From Grifola frondosa (taxonomy: Eukaryota > Basidiomycota > Agaricomycetes > Polyporales > Grifolaceae), in assembly GCA_001683735.1 (NCBI GenBank), contig LUGG01000006.1, positions 248,001-312,000 of the forward strand: a stretch of 64,000 nucleotides of DNA, written 5' to 3'. Positions 32,099 through 43,609 of this stretch are shown in pieces. The translations under genes were made by a program, and so were the position numbers. Under the pieces are notes generated by a model. It was not told the DNA's origin, did no database searches, and saw only the letters and a program-made list of their open reading frames with translations. Position 1 is the stretch's first letter. Each line of letters starts with the position of its first letter.

Positions 32099-33780
32099 TT
32101 GTTTCAATATACACCATCGATGAACCACAACCAGACTCGCGACACTCGTCGCAAGTACCAGAAGGAGAAGGAGAGTCGCAGGACCACCCTAGATTCCTAC
32201 GACATCGTACCTCGTAGTATTCAAGCCATCGCACTCGATCAAAGACTTCTACTTGTTCGCGACTGGCATAGACACTCGAGCGACCAGCACAATTCACAGA
32301 TGCAGACTACGAGACTTTTGTTAAGTTCGCAGTACAATTCTTCGTCGACTCTGACAGACTTTGGAAGCGCGATCCACACGGAGCACACAAACTTGTCATC
32401 GCACCCGAAGGACGTCTCAATATTCTGCGAGCATGTCACGATGAAATAGGCCATCGAGGAGTCTATGCGACGCGAGCATCTATCTGCGAACGATTCTGGT
32501 GGCCTCATACGTTAAAGGACATCGTGTGGTTTGTTCGCACATGTCTAATCTGCCAACAGCGACAGTCGCGACAGGTCCTCATTCCCCCAGTCGTCGCAAT
32601 GCCAGCACCTCTATTCGCGAAAGTTCACCTGACACAATGCACCTCCCTCCGTCGGGTGGTTACAAATACCTCGTTCAAGGTCGCGATTCCCTCACATTCT
32701 ATCCCGAATTTCGAGCACTTCGCGCGGAGACAGCGAAGACTCTTGGCGATTTCATCTTCGAAGATATCCTTTGCAGATGGGGCGCAATCAGCGAGATCGT
32801 CACGGACAATGGCACTGCATTCGTGAAGGCAACGAGTACCTTGCGAAGAAATACCACGTCCACCACATTCGCATTAGCGGATACAATTCACCGCAAATGG
32901 ATCGTCGAGCGATCGCACTACGATATTCGAGGAGCACTCTTCAAGGCCGCAGATGGAGACCAAAAGCGATGGTCGCAAGTGGTGCACTCAGTATTTTGGG
33001 CAGAAAGAATCACGGTGCGCAAACGCATGGGTTGTTCTCCTTACTTCGCAGCGACAGGAACACATCCTATCATTCCTCTCGACATCTCTGAAGCGACGTA
33101 CCTACAACCACCTCCCGATTCCATCATGAGACCACAGACCTCATCGCCAGACTGCGATCGCACTTCAGAAGAGACACGAACAGGTAGCGCGACTCAATTC
33201 CAAAGTCTTCGAAGCACGCGTTGCAGCAGCAGTTCGATTCGAGCGCGAACACAAGACCACAATACGCGATTTCGACTTCAAACATGGCGATCTAGTACTC
33301 ATGCGACACACGCAGATCGAGAAGTCACTTAATCGCAAGATGCGACCGCGGTATCTTGGACCGCTAGTTGTCTTAGCAAGAAATCGCGGAGGAGCCTACA
33401 TCCTTGCAGAGCTCGATGGCACAGTATTCGACAGACCCATCGCAGCATTCAGAGTCATTCCATTCTTCGCGCGAAAATCGATCGCAGTCCCACAGGCACT
33501 ACTAGATATCGATGAGAAGCGTCTGCGAGAAATGCGCGAAGTCACATCGCAAGGAGATGACGAAGAAATACGTGACGATATGGAGCACGTTGAGCAGAGG
33601 ATGAAGAAGATCTTCCTCAAGAATGAATTTGCGATTCGCATACTTTTCCACTTACCTATCAGACATTTTGCATATGCTTATTATTTTTCTGTACTTATAG
33701 TGTTTCATGTAAGTCGCGATAGTCACTGCGACAGTCGCGCAAAGCCTCACAGGGGTTTTACGGCAATGAAGATCAACTGA
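32099..33780 (+). pseudogene. Element 2 integrase, with frameshifts
   Basis: The zinc-binding HHCC part is read around 32400-32570 (ACHDEIGHRG ... CLICQQ in the better-preserved element 3). The core has EIVTDNGTAF (about 32790-32825) and, after a shift, WIVERSHYDIRGALF with the catalytic Glu, then HSVFWAERITVRKRMGCSPY. The C-terminal frame 33301-33780 has MRHTQIEKSLNRKMRPRYLGPLVVLARNRGGAY cut into two recognisable halves (QIEKSLNRKM and RYLGPLVVLARNRGGAYI), the GPY/F-type tail. It ends near 33780, about 100 bp before the internal hairpin module. Confidence 0.82.
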
Positions 33781-33878
33781 GCCTTTCCCCTTGTACCATA
33801 TTTCTTGTTGAGTTCACTCATTCACTTGCGATGATTATAATGCGTCGCGACTGCGATTCTTACTCAGCACTGAGACAA

Positions 33879-33914
33879 TGACTGGGGACAGTCAGAATTT
33901 CAGTGAGGAGGAGA
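33879..33914 (+). promoter_or_regulatory. Element 2 internal hairpin plus polypurine-tract module
   Basis: TGACTG-GGGA-CAGTCA (33879-33894), a perfect 6-bp stem, followed at 33895-33914 by GAATTTCAGTGAGGAGGAGA. The 20-mer is identical to the tract bordering the 3' LTR at 36359-36378. Its position directly after pol marks the left border of the antisense cassette. Confidence 0.7.
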
Positions 33915-34281
33915 AGGTCTTAAGACGACGCAAGATGAGCGAGTTTTTGCGACTCAATTTTTGCGATTTTTATTTTACTTAATTTAAGCAGATATTTCGT
34001 CTAAGGATTCATTTTCATTTAAATATAACCTACAAAAATTACAGAGACAAGGATACTATAACTACAGATCAAAGAAAGCAAGAGGACACATATTGTACAA
34101 AGGCACGACGAGGAGCAAGACGATACCAAGGAGAGGCATGGGAGGTTAGGCAGGCGACGACATACATCAAGCAAAAGAAAAGAGAAGAGACATGGTCCAA
34201 AAATCTGTGCGACGCTTTGTCGCGAACGACTCCTCCCATCCTACAACTTGCGACCGCCAACAGCTGCGCTGTGCGAGCCCT

Positions 34282-36145
34282 CTATGACGAAATCAGCAAA
34301 GATGATTTCCAGCGAACGAAAAACGTACTATAGCGAAACACATCGACCCAACCAGCTGGGGCCCCGCCAGCCGCTTGCACGAGCGAATCCATTTCCACCT
34401 GAATTCCTTCCAGTTCGCTTTCCTTCATGGCGAGATCGGTTTGCAGAAGAAGACGATGGTGTGCCAAGGCTGCGTATCGCATCTTCGCGACAGGATCTAC
34501 AAGATTGCGAGGAGGCGCGAGGTTCTCGGTAAGGGAGCGCGACGAAGAGGAAGAAGGAGGAAAAGGGAGTTCCTTGAAGCGCCAACTTGTGAAGCGCTAG
34601 GCAGTGACAAGGATCCCTCAAGAGGAGAAGGGGGAAGAAAGGAGTATTGATGGAAGGCGGAGTGAAAGCCGAAGGAAGACCCGAATCAAGTGGTGAGGTA
34701 ACGACAGAGGACGCGGTCCCGAGAATCGAGTCCTCAACGGATTGCGAAGTGGCTTTCTCCTTGCCTTTGTCCAACTTCTTGCCCTTCCTCCCCCTTTTTG
34801 TCGCGACTTTTGTAGAAACCGGCGAAGAACTAGGAGCCTCATCTGCACGCGGCGGCAAATTCTTGGTCTCGCGCGAAGAGCGCACGGAGCTCTTGCTTGT
34901 CTGAGACGTCGTCTCGATAAGGACGAATGGAAGAGGGGGAAGTTTCCTTACCGCCGAGGCATCCACGCCCGACGCAGACCGCATAGGAGGAATCTTGATT
35001 GTCGGAATGATAGGAGCGTCTTGATCCTTCTTCGCCTCTTTAGCTGCCGCGGTCCTAGAGCGAGTTTGCTTCTTTTGGTCGGCTGAAGAACATTTCAAGT
35101 TGTGCGAATGGCTCAAGAAAATTAGAAAACTCACTATAACGCGCATCGCGACTTTGGCCACTCCACACGCACCCGAACTTTCCATCCTTACAACGGAAGC
35201 AAACTCGTTCTGTAGGCTTAATCGCGCAGATTAAAGCACGATTATCGTTCCAACAGCGGTCGCACTATTGCGAAATTAGTGCGAGGACGTTGATCATAGA
35301 AGAAAAGAGAAGAACACACCGCTCCTTCCACATGGTCCAGCTCAACCGCGGCATCCAAACGCAAGCCCATCATCCCAGGACATATGTTAGGCGTCAATTT
35401 TCCGCTACGATCCTCGGAGAAGAGCATAGTCCAACCCTGATTGATGAAAGTCAGACGATCGCTGGCGATGCGGTCGTTTGAAAGCGCGGCCTTGACAATC
35501 TCGGGGGGATCTGTAGAACCAACCAGAGTCACTCGCCCATCAGTACGACGCTTTTTCGTGACAGGCTCCCTGGGTGAAGGGCTTTTGTCCTTCGAAGCGA
35601 TGCCATCCCCATCACCAGCACCGGACATAGACCTTGGATTCTCGGCTTTCGGCTCCTCGTGCATCTTCACATCAGCATCTTGTAGCGTCAATGTCTGCAT
35701 CCGAAAGCTGCTACCACTACCCTCGTTCGACGGCTCCAACATACCCATCCTGCGAACGAACTCTTCTTCCACTTCCTCCTCCTCTACAAGGTGCGGCACC
35801 AACTCGCGACCCCAAGCGAGCCAGCTACGATCGACGATATTACGCGCCAAGGACTGCACTTGACCAACGTTGAACTCTACCCATTCCAAATATTCCTTGC
35901 TGCCATGAAGACGAAGCACTGCCTACCAAGGGGCAAAATAGGTCATAAGCAGACATGGAGAATACGAAGCGTACCACGCATTCCAAAAAGCGGCGAGCAG
36001 TCGCTTCGAATTTCTTCGCATCATCGAAGGCACCAAAAAGGATAGGAATTGTCTCTTCCCCTACTTTCAACATCCTCTCAGCAAAACGATCGCGGTTTAC
36101 CCCCGAGAGCTTCAAGAAGAATTCGGCGTTGGATGGCGCTTGCAT
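34282..36145 (-). CDS. Element 2 antisense gene in the 3' cassette
   Basis: Reads opposite to gag-pol. Exon 1 starts at 36145 (MQAPSNAEFFLKLSGVNRDR); after an intron with a GTACGC donor comes VLRLHGSKEYLEWVEFNVGQ and a long acidic exon to 35242. The next exon has a CFRCKDGKFGC motif (CX2CX6C, 35169-35201) followed by VWSGQ. Then PTIKIPPMRSASG, VRKLPPLPFVLIET, a basic Lys-rich stretch (TKRGRKGKKLDKGKEK), and a C-terminal helix RYAALAHHRLLLQTDLAMK to GAPAGW, with a probable last intron. A similar gene in the same position lies in element 3. The Cys motif resembles the first half of fungal Zn2Cys6 domains; nuclear or nucleic-acid binding is an inference. The exact 3' end is uncertain. Confidence 0.6.
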
Positions 36146-36342
36146 AGTGAAGGATAGGCAAAGTAAGGAAGGATAGACGAGACGAGGGGTGAGATAGGGC
36201 GAACGCATGCAGCCGGACTTATACCCGATAGAAGAACAAGGCACGAACTGTCGGTCAAAGCAAAAATTCACAGAAGCCTAAAATAGCGTGAGAAGAAACG
36301 TGAAGGCCAGCAGGATCACACGTGTCCGCGGAAGACTCTGAA

Positions 36343-36378
36343 GGACCAAGGACGGTCCGAATTTCAGTGAGGAGGAGA
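36343..36378 (+). promoter_or_regulatory. Element 2 terminal hairpin plus polypurine tract
   Basis: GGACC-AAGGAC-GGTCC (36343-36358), then GAATTTCAGTGAGGAGGAGA abutting the 3' LTR at 36379. This is the standard place for the plus-strand primer. Confidence 0.75.
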
Positions 36379-37492
36379 TGATACGCACGCGATACGCACC
36401 CCAATATCTTTGCGATTTTATTGCTTATTTTTGCGCAGTACAGAGATGATGCAAAAAGGGACATGTTCGCAATATTGACACATCACACGACACGAAGAAG
36501 CTATTCGCAGTCCAGAAATAGCGCGGTTCTTGTCTTCGCGACCCACACGTGTTGCGATCGGACCGCTTAACTTCGCATCTTAACAATAATGTGTCGTTGG
36601 GAGTTCCCGGACCCTCGCGAACACTTTGGACATGCGTCGCAGCCACGCATCATCGAAGTGTCATCGTATCGCAGCCACTATTGTTATTAGGCGCGTACCG
36701 GTCCGCATCTGAAACATGATGCATCATACCTCCTTTAGACGCCCCGAGAAGACCGCGCGTCTACCCACATATACAGCCGCATCTTTCCCGTACCGGTGTG
36801 GTGCATATCTAAACATGGCAAGTTTAGTATTCAGCCACCATATTTCCTGTGTTACTGTTTCCCGGGCTGTTGTGATTTACTTGTACCGCGTTTCATTATT
36901 GACATTGTGGCTGATCCTTTCCCTACTAGTTTACGATATTTCACAGGATATGTTCGCCGCGATATAGTTGCGACAGCCTTACCGCATACATTGCAATCAT
37001 TTTGCGTTTCAGATACGTAGAATAGTACATAAATATTCATGTATAGTACGATACGAAGGAGATACGAGTTTCCCCCACAAGTACAGAGTTCAAAATCGTC
37101 GGCTTCACTTGCGATCGCGACCACTCTTCACTAAAGCTCTCCTCTCACTGCGAAACTGCGACCGCGATACTTGCGACTATACGGATAAACCATCATACAC
37201 ACTGCGACTTCGAACCTATGATCAAGGAGACCTCTTTAGTTGCGATACGCGTGGAGTGCGCGAAGAGCCGATATTGCTAAGCATTTACTTTTACCTTCTT
37301 CTGCGTTTCCCCTACCTCAGAGAAGTGCGATTCACGTGCGACTCGCGAGCATAGCTAGTTACACAACTCGGTGCAAGGGACCTTTGCGAGAAATCGAGAG
37401 CCCATTCGCGCTATATCTCGTTGCTACTGACTTTACGATCTATAAGATACATATTTGTTATTTTATAGGTTAGAGTCGGCAAGAGAGTATCA
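36379..37492 (+). repeat. Element 2, 3' LTR
   Basis: 1114 bp, TGATAC...GTATCA, uninterrupted; shows the intact sequence (AGGCGCGTACC) into which element 1 jumped in the other LTR. Confidence 0.93.
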
Positions 37493-37535
37493 CCGGGAGG
37501 GACTACTACGTTGGCAAAGTTTAAACATGCTGTAG
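37493..37535 (+). pseudogene. 3' tail of the ORF cut by element 2
   Basis: After the duplicated CCGG, the sequence continues the frame of 7713-7991 as EGLLRWQSLNML and stops at TAG 37533-37535. The clean continuation supports the insertion model. Confidence 0.55.
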
Positions 37536-38186
37536 CTTGCTAATAGCATGGAAGTTGCTTTATTCAAATCTGAAGTTATCATGTGAATGCTAGGGCAAAG
37601 TATGTGAACGTACCTGAGTGTGCGCCAAGTTGCCAAGTTGCGCCACAGACTACGGGAGTTGCGCCGATTCGATTTTAAGTTGGCATGGCTGAATGGACTG
37701 CAAAGTTGCACTGTAGCTTATGGTAATGTAAGAAAAGATTTTGTCAGTGAAATATCGGGATTCACATCCTGATAACATGTGCAGAGTATACATGAACATA
37801 CCTAAGCATGTGCAAAGTTGTGGTGGTGGGTTGTTCGACAGCATCTGCGCACTGTAAGTTAACTCTGTATCTACTATCACTACTATCATCTTCTGCTTTC
37901 GGTGTCTCGTTTGGAATGTGACAACAAGTTCTACAATTCCTAATTGACCTTGCTGTGGGCTGAAGATTGTTGAGTGGAGAATTAATATGATTTTGAGATT
38001 GTTGCCATATTCAGTAGGACAGTTAAACATGCTGTGATTGGCTGATCTGATGTTCTCTCAAACCAAGCGTCAGACACGACACGCGTATTGGTCATGTGAT
38101 GCAAAGTCACGTTGGCACAATAACACCCCGAAAAGTGGAGTGTGAACCTTAAATCATGAACTGTATGGTAGCACGGGGAACTGGCA
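37536..38186. other. intergenic, nothing recognised
   Basis: Spacer with no recognisable frame. A TATAAA (38187-38192) and CT-rich tract lie at its right end. Confidence 0.4.
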
Positions 38187-38880
38187 TATAAACTCCAAAC
38201 GCAAGTGCATTCAGCTCATTCCCTCTTTCCCCTCTTCGTTCACTCATATTTCCTGTTTCCCTTCATTTACTCATCCTTTTTTCTTGTTTCATGTGAGTGC
38301 TCTTCTTCTTGCCACCCTCCTCGACGTCCAAGGTGGTTACAACCATACATGCAGGGCACATTACGGTATGTGGTTCCAATGTTATGAACAGAGATGGCAC
38401 TCACATCAGTTTGCCAGCTTGCGAGACATCGGCATGATGCGAGACATGTCATTCCCAGAAATCTTCAGTGAGTACGTGTTACTTTGTCACTTTGAGTCAA
38501 CTCTGAGGTGACGCCATGCAGATACGTGGCCCTTGGTTCAAGCGCGCGGACCTCAACATGCACGGGCATGGGTGAATGGTTGAGGACACCGCACAGTACG
38601 TTGCTCCGATGTGGTACATGTAAATGGCACTCACCTTGTGTGGCAGCTTATGCCTTGTTGATGTGACAGTGGTTGCGCTGTACCTCAATGCTCCTACACA
38701 GAGGTATGTGTACATGTTCTGTCATCTGGGCACATGTGCTGATGCTGTTGTTTAAAGCGACATCAACATCTTGGTCTCCGGTTGGCGAGCCTGGACAGCA
38801 TGGGTGTGAAAGGGTGGTTGAGGGCATGGAGTGTGACCCAACGCTTGAACAGCATTCGGCATATATCTGGGGGTAGGACA
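38187..38880 (+). other. Candidate spliced transcription unit, no protein recognised
   Basis: TATAAA at 38187-38192, then a pyrimidine-rich leader (38216-38285), then introns with good borders: 38366-38409, 38468-38521, 38596-38646 and 38704-38757, each 44-54 nt. Exons join only partly in frame (one reading of exons 2 and 3 is open, then stops), so this is a decayed gene or a non-coding transcript. Two of the introns share the string GGCACTCAC before the acceptor. Confidence 0.4.
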
Positions 38881-39621
38881 GACCACTGCATCGGACAGGA
38901 GTGAGTACAGTCTGGCTTGTGGTATATGTTGTGTATTCACTGTCAAACGCATTGTAATATAGCATTGTGCATTCACATTACAGCCAGCCTGACGTATGAG
39001 ATGGGGCGTGATGTATCGATGGGTTTCGGCGAAGTGCAGTATGTAGTGTATAGTGTAGTGGGTGATACTTGCGAGGTTGGTTCCTAACATAGGCGGCTCA
39101 GGAAGGGGTGCCCTGTTCCGGGCTATTGGTCCTGTGAGAGGGTGATGGGGACATCGTGGTTGTAGGTTGTCACATCCTGCTACGGATATGTTTGTCGCAT
39201 TTGTGGTTGTGTGTATGCGTATGATGAATATAGTTCGCGCAATGCATGTCATTCAATGTACCCACGTGCAATTAATTACTGTGATGAGTATCGACAGCTT
39301 GTGACTGATCACACGCATTTGGAAGTAATCATTGCAACGAGTAATGATGGCTTGCTGCCTGCGTGACTGTGATTGGCTGTGAGTTGCCAATCGAGTGTGT
39401 CATTGTGCCCCATATCGGCCTATGTGGTCTTCTGACATCTTTCCCTGTGCTATCCTCACTCAATCTTACTGTCGATATCTTTGTGGCAACCCTTGTGGCT
39501 TTCTTGGGAAATCCCACTCCGGACTCGACTCAGAAAGTCTCCGTTTGGTTCAGAGGTGCTAATTCTACTTCAAACTTGATTTGAAAAGTCTCCGTCGCTC
39601 AGTTCAGAGGCGCTGAGGTCC
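38881..39621. other. intergenic, nothing recognised
   Basis: No convincing frame or RNA gene was seen. Confidence 0.4.
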
Positions 39622-39893
39622 TCTGAGTTTACATAGAAGCTGCTCGGTTCCCAGAACGGTACTATTTTCGAAGGAGTCAGATTTTTGAAGGTAACATGGT
39701 GCATTGGACTGTCATTAGGTGGTACTCGCTTTCCGATCGAGCAGACTTTCTTTGATCTGAGTTTACTTAGAAGCTGCTCGGTTCCCAGAACAGTACTATT
39801 TTCGAAGGAATCAGATTTTTGAAGGCAATTGCATGGTGTGTTGGACTGTCATTAGGTGGTACTCGCTTTCCGATCGAGCAGACCTTTTTTGAT
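39622..39893. repeat. 134-bp tandem duplication next to element 3
   Basis: Units begin TCTGAGTTTAC at 39622 and 39756 and share AGAAGCTGCTCGGTTCCCAG and TGGACTGTCATTAGGTGGTA. It ends about 25 bp before the LTR of element 3. Confidence 0.85.
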
Positions 39894-39920
39894 GCAGGCA
39901 GCGCGCTGTACAGTGCTCGC

Positions 39921-41168
39921 TGATACTCTCTTGCCGACTCTGACCTATAAAATAACAATTATGTATCCTATAGATCGTAAAGTCAGTAGCAATGAGATAT
40001 AGAGCGAATGGGCTCTCGATTTCTCGCAGAGGTCCCTTGCACCGAGTTGTGTAACTGGCTATACTCGCGAGTCGCACATGAATCACACTTCTCTGAGGTA
40101 GTGGAAACGCAGATCAAGGTAAAAGTAAATGCTTAGCAATATCGGTTCTTTGTGCACTCCACGCGTATCGGAACTAAAGAGGTCTCCTTGATTGTAGGTT
40201 CGAAGTCGCAGTGTGTATGATGGTTTATTCGTATAGTCGCAAGTATCGCGGTCGCAGTTTTCGCAGTGAGATTAGAGCTTTAGTGAAGAGTGGTCATGAT
40301 CGCAAGTGAAGCCGATGATTTTGAACTCTGAACTTGTGGGGGAAACTCCTGTCCTCTTCGTATCGTACTATACATGAGTTTTTATGAATTATTCTATGTA
40401 TCTGAAACGCGAAAAGACCCCGGTACGAATCAAAAGCCGATCGCAAGTGCCTTGCGACGAACATATCCTGTAAAATATGATTAGCTAGTAAGGGAAAGGT
40501 CAATCGCTATAATGTCAAGGGTCTGGGATGAAACGCGACATGAGTAAGCTATGATAAATCAAGGAAATGGAAATACAGAATGTATGGTGGCTGAACTGCT
40601 ACACCTGCCACGTATAGCCATGCACTGCACCGGCACGCGAAACACATGAAGGCACGCGTGAGTAGACGCGCGGCCTTCTCAGGGTGTTTATTGTAAAGGG
40701 GAACGTGTCGCACCGGTAGTACAGTCCGGGATGCGCCACAGACAATAATCGCGACGTCGCATTGACGTGTGGAGTCGCGTGGTGTATCTAAATCAGTTAT
40801 GGAAGTAATCAGAGACTGGGTAAGAGTCGAAAGGACTGGGATCGAGTTCGACGCGTGTGATCCGCAAGGTAGACACATGTAGGACGCTGAACAATTGGGT
40901 CGCAAGTGTTTTGACACGTCGCACATCACCATAAGGTGAATTTGAATAAAGAAATGACATATCGCGTGAGTTTTGGTGTGTACGAAGGGGTGGAGCCTTT
41001 GATAGTCTATGTTCAGCTGATCGCACGTCACAACAAAGTTAGTTATTATTGTGCAAGTGACCTGCAATGACGTAATCGCAAGTGTGACTCGGTCTGCAAC
41101 TTCTGCATGATCATCAGATGCTTGAATGCAAAAATAGATTGATCCACGTAGCATGCGCCTTCGTATCA
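39921..41168 (-). repeat. Element 3, 3' LTR (sense)
   Basis: 1248 bp. Shares TGATACTCTCTTGCCGACTC and the following few hundred bases with the reverse complement of the element 2 LTR end; the distal part is different. Confidence 0.88.
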
Positions 41169-41204
41169 TCTCCTCCTCACTGAAATCTGGACCGTCCTCG
41201 GTCC
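41169..41204 (-). promoter_or_regulatory. Element 3 terminal hairpin plus polypurine tract
   Basis: On the sense strand GGACC-GAGGAC-GGTCC followed by AGATTTCAGTGAGGAGGAGA next to the LTR at 41168. Same layout as element 2. Confidence 0.72.
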
Positions 41205-41387
41205 ATGGGAAGAGAGATGTCGTAATAAACTGCTTCTGTCGCAAGTCGTTACTTGTCTGTATTTTGACTGCGCCATGTGGCTTCGCGAAGTTTGATAAAT
41301 TCGTGCATGTTCCGGGGTGTCTTCTCCAGTTTCTTCTTGCTTTCCACCACTGTCTTACATCGCACTTGCTTGATTCTTTTTACTGCA

Positions 41388-43259
41388 ATGGATTCTCGCT
41401 CTACTGCTGATTTGTTCGCTAGTCTCCCTATCGATAAGCGTGCTCCTTTTGTCGAACGTGCTGTCAATATCGCTGAAGCGGCTGTCCTTGTGCTCTCCGC
41501 GATGGTCTTGATGGATGAGGTATGCGAGGAAAATGGGAAACGACTGGCGACTGCGATCGTGAGTCATTTACGATTTTATTTGCGAGTTGAATTCGCTCAA
41601 TCGTCTTCCATGCATAGGACATACTTCGTGCTGATGGCAATGAGATGCGATTGGGAGCTATAAATCAATGGCTCGAAGTCGCAGGTCGTGCATTCGCCGA
41701 TGTCTATCATGAAGATTGGGAGGGATGGGCCGGTGATTTCATGCGATGCCCCGATCCTAGTTCTGCGCTGGAAGCTGAGTTATGGCATCATTTGGGAAGT
41801 GGAGATGCTGAATCATCTGTGGGTAGTGGAGGCCTTGGGTTGTTGATGCTTGGTGATGAACCTGAGGCTGCTGATGACGATGGGGAAGCGGAGAAGGGAG
41901 ATGAAGATGATGATGAAGAGGTCGATGAATTGATGGAGTTCCCCCGTGTCAGCCTGAGACTAAACACCGCAAGACCCAGAAGTCTGAGGAGGAGAGGCCA
42001 ACGACTATTCTTAATGATGCGACTATCGCGGCCGAGTGAAAGAAACTTCGTGCCAAAGGCTTTATTCTGCTTGTTGGGGAGTCGACAGATGGTGTTATCT
42101 GGAACGTTCGCATCGCAGGGGGCGCCGGAAAGCTAAATAAAAGAAACACTGCAATTGGTGAAGTCGAGGGATCGGTACGTCCTCTTGTTTATCGCACTTC
42201 GTTCTTGTGTTAATTCTTCATTAGTGCGATCGTTGTATCGAAGTGGGTCATCCATTTCTGTGTCCCTCCATGGTTTGGAACGTAAGTGCCATGGTTGCGT
42301 ACACGATAAGAAAGCGTGCAAGTGGAACGGGCTGACACATGACAAGATTGCTGGTGAGTCACGTCCTACTTGACATCCTCTTCGTATCATTTGATTTTGC
42401 CTCTGTTTTGTTCAGCACGCGCCAAGATGGTTCCTATTAAGCCTGCCATAGTTCCGTCAGGAACTGATGTCCCTCTAGTCCATTCACCTACAATTCGTAT
42501 CCCTCCTCGCAAGTCAGCCGCACCCTCTGCTTCTGTTCCTGAGACTGTGGCTGCTTCTGCTGCTGCGGTAAGGACGCTTCCTGCTCTTCCGATCGTTCTG
42601 ATCGAGACTCTGCCTCCAAAGGCTCCTATAACTCGTCGTATGATTCGCGCATCCACTGCGCTTGGTTCTGTGTCAGCTCTCATGCCTGCTCCTACTTCTG
42701 CTCCTGCTCCATTCGTGCTAGAGCCTTTCATTAATCTTGCAATGATTAGCAAGAAGGGCAAGCCTGAGAAAAAGGCTTCTGCCAAAATTTCCACTCCTCA
42801 GCATGATGACATGCCCCACTCTGTCTTCGAGCCTGTCCCGGGTCTTCTCCCTCCACCTTCTCCTGCTGGTGATCCTCTCTTTCTGTCGTCTCCTGACTCT
42901 TCACCTGTTCCAGAGGCTGGTCCCTCGTACATGCATGGCATTCGTCAGGAATCTACGGTATTCGTCGATCCGCACCCCCTCCTCCTTTCGTCCTCGACCC
43001 TTTGGCTGCAACGCGATATCGTGCACTGAGCGAACGGGGGTACCTCCTCGACATGGAAATTGACATGTGTGACACCGAGATTTTCCGCATCCACGAGGAG
43101 ATGCACCAGATTGTGGAAGATGCTGATGGAGACCCTAATATGTGGGTGGGTCCTGCTCATATCAGTGAGTATTTATCTTGGCTTGCAAATGATTCTTGTT
43201 AACAGGTTGTCAGATCGGCCCAGGGCATCCTCCAGCGGTGGTTGCAAGTAAATGAATGA
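41388..43259 (+). CDS. Element 3 antisense gene in the 3' cassette
   Basis: Opposite in strand to gag-pol. Exon 1 41388-41558 encodes MDSRSTADLFASLPIDKRAP and ends in phase 0; intron 41559-41617; exon 2 starts DILRADGNEMRLGAINQWLE and runs into an acidic stretch (GDEDDDEEVDEL). A later exon has CHGCVHDKKAC then KWNG (CX2CX6C, 42287-42319). Next come PTIRIPPRKSAAP, VRTLPALPIVLIETLPPK, a Pro/Ser/Ala-rich linker, a helix RYRALSERGYLLDMEIDM to DPNMW, an intron, and VVRSAQGILQRWLQVNE ending with TGA at 43257-43259. Order and motifs parallel the antisense gene of element 2. This copy has cleaner splice sites. Function unknown; the Cys motif suggests zinc and possibly nucleic-acid binding. Confidence 0.62.
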
Positions 43260-43573
43260 AAGGATGTGCTCGCGACTACGTTGCATGGAATTGGACCATG
43301 TTTCCTTTCTCTTTATTTCTTGCCTGGTGTATCCCGGTGTTTGCGTCTCCCATATGCTCTCCTTCGCCTGCGTAGTCGTCTTGCTCCTCATTGTGTATCT
43401 GTACAATGTATGGTATCTCATTTTCTTTGGCCTGCGATCACAATGTCTGTATCTGTAGGATATATTTAAATAAAAATGAATCCTTAAACGAAATATCTGC
43501 TTGAAATAAGCTGAAGAAAAATTGCGAAAATTGTGCCATATAAACTCGCTCATATTGCGTCTTCTTAAGACCT

Positions 43574-43609
43574 TCTCCTCCTCACTGAAATTCTGACTGT
43601 CCCCAGTCA
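43574..43609 (-). promoter_or_regulatory. Element 3 internal hairpin plus polypurine-tract module
   Basis: Sense strand TGACTG-GGGA-CAGTCA then GAATTTCAGTGAGGAGGAGA (complement of 43574-43593). Marks the pol-side border of the antisense cassette, as in element 2. Confidence 0.7.

Larger units (their letters stand above)
7992..37492 (+). mobile_element. Element 2: Ty3/gypsy LTR retrotransposon, host of nested element 1
   Basis: LTRs begin TGATACGCACGC and end AGAGAGTATCA. The 5' LTR is split (7992-8307 and 26222-27018) by element 1; the 3' LTR is 36379-37492. The flanks carry a 4-bp duplication CCGG (7988-7991 and 37493-37496). Without the nested element the length is about 11.6 kb. Order after the PBS: gag with CCHC knuckle, protease, reverse transcriptase, RNase H, integrase, then a 2.4 kb 3' region carrying an antisense gene, then the polypurine tract. 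Protease-RT-RNase H-integrase order places it in Ty3/gypsy. The two LTRs look about 99% identical by eye, so insertion was recent, although gag-pol shows several frameshifts. Confidence 0.9.
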
